Shown in pieces: positions 16,311 to 25,354 of a DNA stretch of 64,000 nucleotides. This stretch comes from Kribbella aluminosa (GTDB taxonomy: Bacteria > Actinomycetota > Actinomycetes > Propionibacteriales > Kribbellaceae): contig NZ_JAGINT010000001.1 in assembly GCF_017876295.1 (NCBI RefSeq), positions 1,922,001 to 1,986,000 on the forward strand, read 5' to 3'. The notes under the pieces are model-generated. The model saw only the letters and a list, made by a program, of their open reading frames with translations. It was not told where the DNA came from and did no database searches. Numbering within the stretch: position 1 is the stretch's first letter; each line of letters starts with the position of its first letter. The position numbers and the translations under genes are program-made.

Positions 16311-16784
16311 CTAGAACATCCCCGCCCGGAAGTGCGGCGTGCTGATCTGGGCCTCGCCGGTCATCTCGGTCAGTACGTCGCGCAGGGTGTCGATCGCCTG
16401 GTCGCCGAGGGCTTTGCGGAGCCGGCGTTCGTAGTCGCGGTGGAACCGGCGGGCCGCTGACAGGGCGGCGTGGCCGCGGTCGGTGAGGTGCAGCAGGCGC
16501 GCGCGGGCGTCGGTCGGGTCGGGGCGACGTTCGACATACCCGCGGCGTACGAGGTCGTCGGCGATCTGGCCGGCGCCCTGCTTGGTGATCTCCAGCCGCT
16601 CGGCCAGCCGGCTGATCGTGGTCGGGCCATCGGCCAGCGTGCGGAACACGAATCCGTCCGAGCGGCCCTGGTCCTCGTACCCCTGCGCGGCCAGTCGCGC
16701 GCGGAGTTCGCGGACGAACTCCTGGTCGGCGAGGAGTAGGAGGATGCCGAGATCCGGCTTGCCCGATTGCGTCATACCCGCCAT
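16311..16784 (-). CDS. MarR family transcriptional regulator
   Basis: A regulator of about 157 residues with the MarR fold. Helix-turn-helix elements lie at about residues 55-100 (TISRLAERLEITKQGAGQIADDL) and the wing has RRPDPTDARARLLHLTDRG. It is divergent from a cupin gene, and the 53-bp gap holds an extended inverted repeat that overlaps the longest possible start (16793). The ATG at 16784 is preferred for that reason, and 16775 is also possible. It probably represses itself and the cupin. The IS110 element lies just beyond its stop codon. Confidence 0.85.
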   Translation of the reverse strand: MAGMTQSGKPDLGILLLLADQEFVRELRARLAAQGYEDQGRSDGFVFRTLADGPTTISRLAERLEITKQGAGQIADDLVRRGYVERRPDPTDARARLLHLTDRGHAALSAARRFHRDYERRLRKALGDQAIDTLRDVLTEMTGEAQISTPHFRAGMF

Positions 16785-16787
16785 GAT

Positions 16788-16819
16788 AGTCAAGCTGACT
16801 TGGTCAAGTTGGCTTGACT
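16788..16819 (+). promoter_or_regulatory. Operator between marR and cupin
   Basis: The outer inverted repeat AGTCAAG (16788-16794) / CTTGACT (16813-16819) encloses an inner ACTTG-GT-CAAGT (16798-16809). All half-sites share the TCAAG core, so several MarR dimers could bind side by side. Confidence 0.65.
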
Positions 16820-16837
16820 AAATGAGGGGAGAGGCGG

Positions 16838-17209
16838 ATGCAGGTCATCCACGCGGACGAGGCACCGCGGTTCCGGCTGCCGGGGGTCGAGTTCACCGGG
16901 TACGCCGCGCCGAGCCGGGGGTCGGCCGGGCTGTGCACGTGGCGGCTCACGGTCGACGTCGGCCACGGTGGCGACGCACCGCACACGGTCGACCACGACG
17001 AGGTGTTCATGGTGCTGAGCGGCACGGTGCAGCTCGGCGACGGAGGGGACAGGCTCGGCCCGGGCGACGCGGTCGTGGTGCCCGCCGGTGAGCCGATCGC
17101 GCTGACCAACCTCGGCGAGGAGAATGCCGAGCTGATCGTTGCCATCACGGCAGGGTTCACCGGCCATCTGGCCGACGGCACGTCTGTCCAGCCGCCCTGG
17201 GCGCAGTAG
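16838..17209 (+). CDS. Cupin domain protein
   Basis: A 123-residue single-domain cupin of the small beta-barrel type. Cupin motif 1 is partly conserved (HTVDHDEVFMVLSGTVQL: His, His and Glu metal ligands), and motif 2 is PGDAVVVPAGEPIALTN without the usual final His. Metal binding may therefore be incomplete. The substrate is unknown. A purine-rich GGGGAGAGG precedes the ATG at 16838. It is divergent from the MarR gene, which probably controls it. Confidence 0.82.
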   Translation: MQVIHADEAPRFRLPGVEFTGYAAPSRGSAGLCTWRLTVDVGHGGDAPHTVDHDEVFMVLSGTVQLGDGGDRLGPGDAVVVPAGEPIALTNLGEENAELIVAITAGFTGHLADGTSVQPPWAQ

Positions 17210-17292
17210 TCGCACCGGTCCGGGTTGCTGACCTGAGGGGACGTCCGGCACTAGGTTGGTTCTGCTGGATTGTCGAGCCAGGAGGGCCGGTC

Positions 17293-17766
17293 ATGCCGGA
17301 GATCGTGGAGTTGGGGGAGCGGCCGTACGTCGCGCTGCGGGGCACGGTGCCGATGGACGGGATCGCGGCGTTCGCGGACCGGTTGCGGGAGGTGATCGAC
17401 TGGCTGGCGGCCCGGGAGATCGCGCCGAACGACGCGCCGTTCTTCAAGTACGACGTGGTCGACATGGACCGCGGGCTGACGATGGAGATCGGCTTCCCGG
17501 TCGACGACGTGCACTCCGGTGAGGGCGAGATCGTCACCGGCGTACTCCCGGCCGGCCGGTACGTGACGGCCACGCACCACGGGCATCCCGACGGGCTGCT
17601 CGGCGCGACCCGGGACCTGCTTGCCTGGGGCGACGAGCAGGGCGTTGCGTGGGACGCCGACGGCGACATCTGGGCGGCCCGCCTGGAGGTCTACCGCTCC
17701 GACCCCCGCGAGGTCCCCGACATGGACGACTGGGTCACCGACCTGCAGTTCAAACTGAAGGGCTAA
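17293..17766 (+). CDS. GyrI-like / effector-binding domain protein
   Basis: A 157-residue stand-alone GyrI-like (AraC effector-binding) domain. The typical opening PEIVELGERPYVALRGTVP, the central hydrophobic pocket strand (MEIGFPVDDV) and the GRYVTATHHGHPDGL segment are present. Such proteins bind small hydrophobic or cationic ligands, and some hydrolyse toxins. The ATG at 17293 has AGGAGGG at 17280-17286. The stop codon lies at the foot of a 25-bp hairpin. Confidence 0.8.
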   Translation: MPEIVELGERPYVALRGTVPMDGIAAFADRLREVIDWLAAREIAPNDAPFFKYDVVDMDRGLTMEIGFPVDDVHSGEGEIVTGVLPAGRYVTATHHGHPDGLLGATRDLLAWGDEQGVAWDADGDIWAARLEVYRSDPREVPDMDDWVTDLQFKLKG

Positions 17767-17846
17767 GCGCGTGGCTCCCGATCCGGCGCCTACTGCGCGG
17801 CACTCGGCACGGGCTCGCGACGGCGCTGGATCGGGAGCCACGCGCT
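17766..17846 (+). repeat. Long hairpin (25-bp stem) at an ArsR-type gene start
   Basis: The arms 17766-17790 and 17822-17846 pair over 25 bp: 19 perfect base pairs at the base, then six more with one G-U. A 31-nt loop lies between. It starts in the upstream gene's stop codon and ends one base before the GTG of the next gene, and it contains the only ribosome-site-like stretch (CGGGAG, 17832-17837). It could be a terminator for the gene upstream, a translation switch for the gene downstream, or both. Confidence 0.7.
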
Positions 17847-17847
17847 A

Positions 17848-18903
17848 GTGCCGACTGTCCTGGCAGGCGTCAGTCGGCTCGACCCCGAGCGGATCCGGCA
17901 CGTCGCCTCGCCGCTGATCGAGCTCGGCTGCGCTCTGCACGTGCTGGCTGAGCCTGCACACCACGGCTGTGCGGACTGGGCGGCCGCCGTGCCGCTCTCG
18001 GACGACCTGCGCGGGGAGCTCGCTCAGTGGGCCTGGACCGTACGAGCGGTACGGGCACGCTTCTTCGCGACCTCCACAGCCACAGGTATGCCGTCATGGG
18101 ACGACGAGCTGGCAGCGCTGCGGAAACGTCCGCCGGAGGCGGTGGCCGCGGAACTCGTCCGCCCGCTCCGTGGCCGTCCGTTGAGCAGCCACGCCACCGA
18201 CAACACCGCAGTACTGCACTGGGCGCGCAGCCGAGGCCGTTCCACCGCCGCACTGGTCGAGTCGCTGCTGACCGACCCCGCCGATCCGGTACGTCGTTTT
18301 GTCGACCTGCTGGACGCCTGCTGGCAGGAGTGGTTCCGGGCCGTCTGGGACGAGTCACGTGATGCCCTGGCTGCACGTGGTCGGCAGGACCGTGACTTGG
18401 CAGTACGGGACGGTGTTGGGGCGATGCTGCGTTCGCTGGACGCCTCGGTCGACGTACGGGACGCGGACAGCGTTGTGGTGCAGAAGGTGCAGAGCAAGCG
18501 GATCGACATCGGCAGCCGCTCGTTGCTGCTTGTCCCGAGCAACTACATCGCGCCGCACCTGTTCATCGGAGAGATCCCCGGCGAGCCGATCACGATCATC
18601 TACCCGACCCGCGGGCGCGCGGCCGACGTACCGACAGCACAGCAGATCCGGGAACGCCTGGACGCCCTGGCGTCACCCGACCGCCTGCAGGTGTGCCGCG
18701 CGGTTGCCAGCGAGCCTCGCACCGCAGGTGAGATCGCTGCGTTGTGGGGTCTGCACCCGACACAGGTCACCCGCCACCTGCGAGCACTTACCAGAGCCGG
18801 TCTGGTCACCGCTGAACGCCAGGGCCGGTTCGTTGCCTACAGGTTGAACAACGACGCGCTCACGACCCTAGGCGCCGACCTGCTCACGCTCATCCTGCGC
18901 TAG
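17848..18903 (+). CDS. ArsR-family winged-helix regulator with DUF5937-like N-terminus
   Basis: A 351-residue protein. The C-terminal about 85 residues form an ArsR winged helix (RLDALASPDRLQVCRAVASEP, then EIAALWGLHPTQVTRHLRAL). The large N-terminal part (about 260 residues) resembles the helical/beta domain annotated as DUF5937 in actinobacterial ArsR-type regulators. No cysteine metal site is visible. The start GTG 17848 is uncertain because it sits at the edge of a strong hairpin. The gene ends convergently, overlapping the flavoprotein gene by 36 bp. Confidence 0.8.
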   Translation: MPTVLAGVSRLDPERIRHVASPLIELGCALHVLAEPAHHGCADWAAAVPLSDDLRGELAQWAWTVRAVRARFFATSTATGMPSWDDELAALRKRPPEAVAAELVRPLRGRPLSSHATDNTAVLHWARSRGRSTAALVESLLTDPADPVRRFVDLLDACWQEWFRAVWDESRDALAARGRQDRDLAVRDGVGAMLRSLDASVDVRDADSVVVQKVQSKRIDIGSRSLLLVPSNYIAPHLFIGEIPGEPITIIYPTRGRAADVPTAQQIRERLDALASPDRLQVCRAVASEPRTAGEIAALWGLHPTQVTRHLRALTRAGLVTAERQGRFVAYRLNNDALTTLGADLLTLILR

Positions 18904-19935
18904 GAGGTCGCGGAGAGCCCTGGCGGCCGCGAAGCCGGCGCGGTTGGCGCCGATGGTGCTGGCCGACGGGCCGTAGCCGACCAGGTGGATGCGTGGGTCG
19001 ACTGCAGCCGCGGTGCCGTTCATGCGGATGCCTCCGGACGGCTCACGCAGGTGCAGTGGGGACAGGTGCGCCAGGTCAGCACGGAAGCCAGTAGCCCAGA
19101 GGATTGTGTCCACGTGCTGATTGCTGCCGTCCGCCCAGTCCACACCGTCCGGTGTGATGCGCGAGAACATCGGCAGCCGCGTGTAGACGCCACGGCCCCA
19201 CGCAGCTTGTTCCTGTTGCCGCAGGTGCAGACCGGTCACACTGACCACGCTACGAGGCGGTAGGCCCGCACGGACACGCTCCTCGACCCGGGCCACCACC
19301 TGACGCCCGTACTCCGGTGTGAAGTCCACGTCGGTGCGCCACTCCGGAGGGCGCCGAGTCACCCACGTGGTGGTCGCAACCTCCGACACCTCCGCCAGCA
19401 ATTGCACCGCAGACGCACCACCACCGACGACGAGGACATGCTGTCCGGCGAGCGCAGCCGCGCCGCGGTAGTCCGCCGTGTGCAGCTGACGCCCGCGGAA
19501 CGTCTCGATACCCGGGTACCACGGGATGAACGGCCGGTCCCAGGTCCCGGTCGCGTTCACCAGCGCGGCAGCGGAGTATCTCCCGGCAGACGTGTCCAGT
19601 GCGAACCCGCCGTCGATCTCCCGCACGCTCTCGACCGCCACCGGCCGTACGACGGGGAGGTCGAAGCGCTTCTCGTAGTCCGCGAAGTACGCGGGCACGA
19701 ACGCGTTGGCCCGCTCGGCCCCGACGCTCGCCGGCACCGGCACTCCGGGCAGGTTGGCGATCCCGTGGACGTCGTGCATCGTCAACGAGTCCCACCTGTG
19801 CTGCCAGGCACCGCCCGGCTCCGTGTTGCGGTCCAGCACGACCACCTCGTCGTACGGCGCGAACCCGAACCGCACCAGGTGGTACGCAGCCGACAGCCCG
19901 GCCTGCCCCGCACCGATCACCGCTACCTCAAGCAC
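18868..19935 (-). CDS. FAD/NAD(P)-dependent oxidoreductase (flavin monooxygenase-like)
   Basis: A 355-residue flavoprotein. FAD-binding GxGxxG is at the N-terminus (IGAGQAGLSAAYHL), and a second nucleotide-binding site, VVGGGASAVQL, lies in the middle for NADPH. The ATG-type motif ILWATGFRADL is near the C-terminus. It is closest in layout to class B flavin monooxygenases and CzcO-like proteins, although the classical Baeyer-Villiger fingerprint is not evident. The start is ATG 19935. The 3' end overlaps the convergent ArsR-type gene. Confidence 0.85.
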   Translation of the reverse strand: MLEVAVIGAGQAGLSAAYHLVRFGFAPYDEVVVLDRNTEPGGAWQHRWDSLTMHDVHGIANLPGVPVPASVGAERANAFVPAYFADYEKRFDLPVVRPVAVESVREIDGGFALDTSAGRYSAAALVNATGTWDRPFIPWYPGIETFRGRQLHTADYRGAAALAGQHVLVVGGGASAVQLLAEVSEVATTTWVTRRPPEWRTDVDFTPEYGRQVVARVEERVRAGLPPRSVVSVTGLHLRQQEQAAWGRGVYTRLPMFSRITPDGVDWADGSNQHVDTILWATGFRADLAHLSPLHLREPSGGIRMNGTAAAVDPRIHLVGYGPSASTIGANRAGFAAARALRDLLAQDEREQVGA

Positions 19936-19992
19936 ACCAATCGCAACGCGAAGCCAGGCTGATGTCTTCCCGCGGTCACCGGCGGACCAGGG

Positions 19993-21153
19993 TCAGAGGC
20001 GTGGGTGAGGATAGTCGGGGGAGCGGTGCTGGAAGGACAGGATGCCGGTATTGCGGATGGTGCCGCCCTCGATCTCGATCGCTCGGCTGAGGGTGGCGTC
20101 GGCGTGCCAGCCGGCGGGACCTTCGAGCACCGGGCGGAGGAACGGCAGCAGGGCCTCGCTGATCTCCCAGGTCGCCGAGTTCCACAGGTACGACGGGCTG
20201 TGGTCGACGCCGTAGTACGTGATGTTGTCGCCGACCATGAACGTCGGGTCGTCGAACCCGGTCGGCCGGGCCCAGCTGAAGCCCATGCCCAGGTCGCAGG
20301 AGACGTCGACGATCAGGCCGCCCGGCTCGAACAGCGCCAGGTCCTCCTCGATCAGGAAGGTGAGCGGCGCGTCCGGATCCTGCAGCACGCAGTTCACGAT
20401 GATGTCGTGCTCGGCCAGGAACCCGGCCAGCGGCACTCGGCCGTCCTCCAGCAGCGCGTGGCTCCGGCGGGGATCGAGGGCGGCACCGGGCGCGACCTCG
20501 TCCTGGTCGTACTGGACCATCCGCGCCGAGTGGATCGGTGAGCCGACGGCGGCCACGTCACGGCCGGTGAGAACGTCGACGTCGTGGATGCCGTGCGCGT
20601 TCAACGCGGTGACGGCTCCTCGGGCGGTCGCGCCGAACCCGATCACCACCGCCCGCAGCCGGCGCCCGTAGTCGCCGGTCGAGCCGACCAGCTCGAGCGC
20701 GTGCAGTACGGAGCAGTACCCGGCCAGCTCGTTGTTCTTGTGGAACACGTGCAGGCTGAACCGGCCGTCGGCGGTCCAGTGGTTCATCGCCTCGAACGCG
20801 ATCAGCGTGAGCCGGCGGTCGATCCCGAGCTGGGTGACCTTCTCGTCCTGGACGCAGTGCGGCCAGCCCCAGAGCACCTGCCCGTCGCGGAGCTCAGCGA
20901 GATCCTCGGGCTGCGGCTTGGGCAGCAGGACGACGTCGGCGGCGGCGATCAGCTCGTCCCGGCCGACGACGCCGGCGACCGATTCGGCCAGTTGCTTGTC
21001 GGAGAGCCCGAACCGCTCGCCGTACCCGGCCTCGAGGAGGATGCGCCCCCGCAGATCCTCCTCGATCCGCTCGAAGTGGTGCGGATGGATCGGCAACCGA
21101 TGCTCGTTCTCCTTGCGGGAACGACCGATGACGCCGAGGGTTAACTGGTCCAC
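19993..21153 (-). CDS. Alanine dehydrogenase/PNT-family, N5-(carboxyethyl)ornithine synthase-like
   Basis: A 386-residue protein of the alanine dehydrogenase/pyridine nucleotide transhydrogenase family. The start (LGVIGRSRKENEHRLPIHPHHF) matches what I recall of N5-(carboxyethyl)ornithine synthase, which condenses pyruvate with ornithine or lysine. A Rossmann site VVIGFGATARGAV lies mid-protein. The GTG at 21153 is chosen because AAAGGGG lies 6 nt upstream; 11 more codons to 21186 are possible. The actual substrate is not proven. Confidence 0.75.
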   Translation of the reverse strand: MDQLTLGVIGRSRKENEHRLPIHPHHFERIEEDLRGRILLEAGYGERFGLSDKQLAESVAGVVGRDELIAAADVVLLPKPQPEDLAELRDGQVLWGWPHCVQDEKVTQLGIDRRLTLIAFEAMNHWTADGRFSLHVFHKNNELAGYCSVLHALELVGSTGDYGRRLRAVVIGFGATARGAVTALNAHGIHDVDVLTGRDVAAVGSPIHSARMVQYDQDEVAPGAALDPRRSHALLEDGRVPLAGFLAEHDIIVNCVLQDPDAPLTFLIEEDLALFEPGGLIVDVSCDLGMGFSWARPTGFDDPTFMVGDNITYYGVDHSPSYLWNSATWEISEALLPFLRPVLEGPAGWHADATLSRAIEIEGGTIRNTGILSFQHRSPDYPHPRL

Positions 21154-21187
21154 GAAGGCCCCTTTGGTTACTGCCTGTTGTAGCACA

Positions 21188-21202
21188 GCCCGTAGTACGG
21201 GC
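21188..21202 (-). promoter_or_regulatory. Palindrome upstream of the CEO synthase-like gene
   Basis: GCCCGTA-G-TACGGGC is a perfect 15-nt palindrome 35 bp upstream of the GTG start. It is placed where it could cover the promoter (TACAAC is a possible -10 between). Operator function is a guess. Confidence 0.3.
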
Positions 21203-21280
21203 CACGGTGCGGCCGGTCAATCGGCGTTGGTACGCCGTCGTCTGCGGCCGCCTCCTGCCACCGCGGCAACCGACACGTAC

Positions 21281-21973
21281 TCAGAGAAGCTGGTCGATGC
21301 GGTCGTGGTAGCGGCGACCGGCCTTGCCGCCGATGATCGCGGCGAGCAGCGTGAGCACCAGCAGGGCGGCGGCCGCGGCGGCGCTGCCGAGCAGGAGAGT
21401 GTTGTCGGAGAGCGCGACGCTCGGCCGGTGGAGGTTGCCGGTCAGGCCGTACTGGGTGTCCAGGAACCAGGTGAGACCGCCAGCGATCGCTCCGACGAGT
21501 ACGGCGATCATCCACACGCCGAAGCCCTGCCGGCCGCCGTCGAAGCGCGCCAGGCGGCCTGCGACGTACCCGCCGGTGTAGAACGCGAGGGTGAGCATGA
21601 AGATCGTGACGGCAGCCGCGGTGATCGAAGCCGCGCCAGGCTGGGCCTTCGCGTCACTGGTCGTGTAGTTGAGGATCTGCGCGGTCCCGAACGCGGCGGC
21701 GGACACGGCGGCCAGCAGCAGCACCGACATCGCGATGGCGATCAGCCAGCCGAAGAACGCGGCACCGAACTTGAAACCGCGGTAGGACAGGAGCTCCGGG
21801 TCGACCTCGGTCTGCGCTGCAGCCGGCGGCGGGGTGCGCAGCTGTTCGTCCGCCGGGACCGCGATCGTGCTGATCGCCCGGCCTGCCGCGGCCCGTGCCT
21901 CCTCGTACCGCTGGGTGCTGTCACCGGCGGGCGTGGTGATCGTGGCGGTGTCACCGGGGTACTGCTGGCTCAT
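21281..21973 (-). CDS. Multi-pass membrane protein of unknown function
   Basis: A 230-residue protein with a disordered 60-residue N-terminal cytoplasmic segment (YPGDTATITTPAGDSTQRYEEARAA region). Four hydrophobic helices follow, at about residues 68-98, 115-140, 150-170 and 192-215, and then a basic tail. The segment VAGRLARFDGGRQG between helices 2 and 3 recurs in actinobacterial membrane proteins with glycine-rich helices, but I cannot name a family. ATG 21973. It stands alone; no operon partner is obvious. Confidence 0.65.
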   Translation of the reverse strand: MSQQYPGDTATITTPAGDSTQRYEEARAAAGRAISTIAVPADEQLRTPPPAAAQTEVDPELLSYRGFKFGAAFFGWLIAIAMSVLLLAAVSAAAFGTAQILNYTTSDAKAQPGAASITAAAVTIFMLTLAFYTGGYVAGRLARFDGGRQGFGVWMIAVLVGAIAGGLTWFLDTQYGLTGNLHRPSVALSDNTLLLGSAAAAAALLVLTLLAAIIGGKAGRRYHDRIDQLL

Positions 21974-22053
21974 GTCCGCTGGCTCCTCACAGGTCGGTTT
22001 CCCGGACGCCCCCTACCCGTCCGAACACTTCCTGACACAGGCGGAGCACGGAT

Positions 22054-23608
22054 TTAACCGACTCCTGGTGTGGTCTCACTGACCGTTGCCGGGTATCGGC
22101 GCGGAGTGAAGACCAGCGGGCCGGCCGGACGGGGCACGGTACGCGTCTGTGACGAGCCGATCAGTAGCAGGCACCGCATGTCAACCGTTTGAGCGTCCAG
22201 TTGGCCCAGAGTTGTCACAGTGATCGCCTCCGCCGGACCGCCGACGTCACGCCCGACAACCACCGGTGTGTCAGCAGAACGATGCTCGAGCAGCAGGTCC
22301 CGCGTAGCGGCCACCTGCCAGGTGCGGGACTTCGAGGCGGGGTTGTAGATCGCTATGGCGAGGTCTGCCTGTGCTGCTGCGGTCAGGCGCTGTGCGATCA
22401 CCTCCCACGGCTTGAGCCGATCCGAGAGCGACAGCACGCAGTAGTCGTGCCCCAGCGGTGCTCCCACGCGGCTGGCGACCGCCTGTGCCGCTGTCATGCC
22501 CGGCAGCACCCGTATGGCGATGTCGGCGTACTCCGGCTCCGCCGCCACCTCTGTGACCGCACTGGCCATCGCGAACACACCAGGGTCGCCGGACGAGACC
22601 ACAACGACGCGGGAGCCCTTACGGGCCAGGTCCAGTGCGAACGCGGCCCCGCTCCGACTCCACGCGGTTGTCGGAGCCGTGCTTACGCTGCCGAGCTCTG
22701 TCGGGCAAGCGGTCGACGTACGTCGTGTAGCCGATCACGTCGTCGGCACCTGCGATTGCTGCGCGTACCTCTGGAGTCATCCACTCCGGGCCGGCCGGTC
22801 CGAGGCCTACGACGGTGACCGAGCCTTCCGGCGCGGTCTTGGTGGCCGGGGGAGTGAGCGTGCTGTTGATGGGGCTCGGGAGCAGGGCGAGGGAGAAGTA
22901 CGGCACCTCGTCCGGGTCGACTTCGTTGAGCGGGGCCGTGCGCTGGGCGTCGGTGGTGGCGCGTTCGACGTACCAGGCCTCGTCCGCACGGCCCGCCAGC
23001 TCGAACGCCTCACGCACGTTCTCGAACGTGCGGCCGAGCTTCATCACCGCTGCCGCGTCCGTAGAGCGGAGGCGGTCGGCCAGGACGTCCGGCGGCAGGG
23101 TCCCGGGGAGGACGGTGAGGATCTCGTCGCGTTCGCAGAGCGGCCGGCCGAGTACGGCGGCGGCCGCGCTCACGGAGGTCACACCGGGGACCACCTCGCA
23201 CGGGTAGCGATCCGCAAGGCGTTTGTGCATGTGCATGTACGAGCCGTAGAAGAGGGGGTCGCCCTCCGCGAGGACAACGACGTCCCGGCCCGCGTCGAGA
23301 TGGGCGGCCAGGCGGGCGGCGCAGTCGGCGTAGAAGTCGTCCATCGCGCCCTGGTAGCCGCCCGGGTGGTCCGTGGTCTCGGTGGTGAGCGGGTAGACGA
23401 GGTGCTCCTCGAGCTGCCCTTCGGTGAGGTACGGCGCGGCCACCGATCGCGCGATGCTCCGCCCGTGCCGCGCACTGTGGAACGCGATCACGTCCGCGGC
23501 CCCGATCAACCGCGCCGCCTTCACGGTGACGAGTTCCGGGTCGCCCGGCCCGAGCCCGACCCCCCACAACCGCCCGGTCTGCTCACGCTTCGTCGCCTCG
23601 CCCATCAC
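22054..23608 (-). pseudogene. cobIJ: cobIJ: precorrin-2 C20- / precorrin-3B C17-methyltransferase, frameshifted
   Basis: The first reading frame (23608 to 22619) encodes complete CobI (WGVGLGPGDPELVTVKA at the start, EGDPLFYGSY) and the first part of CobJ (VTVVGLGPAGPEWM). It is then thrown out of frame in the CCCC run at 22647-22650. The rest of CobJ continues one frame over from FALDLARKGSR to SSGDPGVFAMASAV and a stop at 22054. Removing one base gives a 517-residue fusion like the mycobacterial CobIJ. The enzymes use SAM to methylate corrin intermediates. The start overlaps the cobH stop. As sequenced, the CobJ half could only be made by re-initiation. Confidence 0.85.
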
Positions 23609-24235
23609 TCCGCCTCGCTTGCGATCGCGTTGACGGCGGCTGCGGTGATCGCGCTACCGCCCCTGCGTCCTCTGACCACCAAGTACTCGAGGCCGAGCTT
23701 GTTCGCGGCCAGCGCCTCCTTGGACTCGGCCGCGCCGATGAACCCCACCGGAATCCCCAGCACCGCGGCCGGCTGCGGACCACCCGCCGCGATCACCTCC
23801 AGCAACCGGAACAACGTCGTCGGAGCGTTGCCAATAGCAACAACCGCGCCGTCGAGCTGGTCCGCCCACAGGTCAACCGCCGCGGCGCTCCGCGTGGTCT
23901 GCAGGTGCTGTGCGAGCTGGACGGTGCGCGGGTCCTGCAGTGTGCAGATCACCTCGTTGTCCGCGGGCAGCCTGCGCCGGGTGATCCCGGCCCGCGACCA
24001 TCTGCGCGTCGCACAGCACCGGCGCACCGTTCTGCAGCGCGGCGCGGGCGTTCTTCACCACGTTCGGCGACCAGGCCAGGTCCGCGACCAGGTCGGTCAT
24101 CCCGCACGCGTGAATCATCCGTACGGCGACCTGCGACACGTCGGCCGGCAACCCGTCGAGCGCCGCCTCGGCCCGGATCGTCGCGAACGACCGGCGGTAG
24201 ATCTCCGCGCCGTCCCGCTCGTACTCGTAACTCAC
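23605..24235 (-). pseudogene. cobH: cobH: precorrin-8X methylmutase, frameshifted
   Basis: CobH moves a methyl group from C-11 to C-12 of the corrin ring. The N-terminal half ([21 protein letters not shown], then [12 protein letters not shown] with the active-site His) is in one frame. The C-terminal half ([18 protein letters not shown] to [13 protein letters not shown]) is in another. They join across a CCC run at 23991-23993 where one base is extra (AQMVA followed by AGITRR), and without it the protein would be 209 aa, the normal size. The GTG start overlaps cobG's stop (GTGA). Either a sequencing error or loss of function. Confidence 0.85.
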
Positions 24236-25344
24236 AGCCGTTCCCCGTCCACCAGATATCCGTCACCGACAGCAACCACATCCACGAACTCACCGGCCGG
24301 TTTCCCGCACCGCCGCTCACATCCGGACCAGTGCACGCGTCTCCCACGCCCAAGCCCACGCACGTCTGCCAGTACAAGGCCACCCACGTCTGCCAGTAAG
24401 TGGGTTGCGTCTGCTCGCACGTCGGCCAGCGCCTTGGCGCAGCCCGGCTTGCCGGCGCAGGCTGTGACGCCCTCCCACACCGAGTCCGGTGTGGTGACCA
24501 GCCCGACGTCCTCCAGCCCGCGCGTACTGGACGGCACCACAACGGAGCGCCACGGCGTGAGACGGACTTCGGCCTGTCCCAGCGCGGCGGCCTGCTGCTG
24601 CGTGAGACTGCCCAGCGGCACTGTCACGACCAGTGCGGTCCCATGCACACCAGCAACAACCCGTGTGGTCTCAAGAGGCACCACCTCAGTCGCCTGCAGC
24701 CCAAGGCGTTCAAGGATCCGTCCGGAGCCTCCGGCAACCTCAGCGACCCGCCATTCCTGCTCACGCACCTGCAGGAACGCCCCGGCCGCAGCAACCATCA
24801 GCTCAGGCACTGTCGCCCAGTCAACCCGAACGCCCCGGTCTCCAAGGCTCATCAGTGCAGTCCGCTCGTCCAACGCCCGTACAGCCACGTCCGCCCGCAG
24901 CTCAGCCAGGTCCCCACGCCCGTCATCCAGTGCGAACAAGAACCGCCCCGGCAGCTCTGCCAGCTCAGGGCGGTCGCACAGCGCTTCGTCAAGCGCAGCC
25001 GCCACCGGCATGACGTCGTACCGCGACTCTCGGTCCAGACCGGAGAGCGGGGACGCCATGATGTTCCGCACGCGCTCATGGGCGATCGACGGCAGTAGGC
25101 CGGCCGCGTACAACCTGTCGGACAGCTCCTGCGGTCCGTCGGCGTCCAGCCCACGGAGTTGTACGTTGGCGCGTGACGTGAGCTCCAGCCGCCCGTCACC
25201 CAGCTCAGCGGCAGCAACACGCAGTACGTCGACCTGTGCGGCGGTCAGACGTCCACCGGGTAGCCGTACGCGGGCGAGACCGCCGTCAGCAGCCTGGTGC
25301 ACCGCCAGCACACCAGGGCACCGATCGCCTTCAGTCCTCGCCAC
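24232..25344 (-). CDS. cobG: Precorrin-3B synthase CobG
   Basis: A 370-residue protein of the nitrite/sulfite reductase fold. It is the oxygen-dependent enzyme that converts precorrin-3A to precorrin-3B in aerobic B12 synthesis. The ferredoxin-like domain begins [19 protein letters not shown]. The 4Fe-4S ligands are visible as CAGKPGC and [10 protein letters not shown], with the expected spacing. A 24-bp imperfect direct repeat (CACGTCTGCCAGTA twice, 24357-24400) duplicates part of the [13 protein letters not shown] segment without breaking the frame. First gene of the cobG-cobH-cobIJ run and the only intact one. Confidence 0.9.
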   Translation of the reverse strand: MARTEGDRCPGVLAVHQAADGGLARVRLPGGRLTAAQVDVLRVAAAELGDGRLELTSRANVQLRGLDADGPQELSDRLYAAGLLPSIAHERVRNIMASPLSGLDRESRYDVMPVAAALDEALCDRPELAELPGRFLFALDDGRGDLAELRADVAVRALDERTALMSLGDRGVRVDWATVPELMVAAAGAFLQVREQEWRVAEVAGGSGRILERLGLQATEVVPLETTRVVAGVHGTALVVTVPLGSLTQQQAAALGQAEVRLTPWRSVVVPSSTRGLEDVGLVTTPDSVWEGVTACAGKPGCAKALADVRADATHLLADVGGLVLADVRGLGRGRRVHWSGCERRCGKPAGEFVDVVAVGDGYLVDGERL

Positions 25345-25354
25345 AGGCGTGATG

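Noticed and set aside
25345..25354. Cobalamin riboswitch ahead of cobG
   Set aside because: Only 10 bp separate cobG from the upstream exporter gene, and no B12-box-like sequence was noticed near by.
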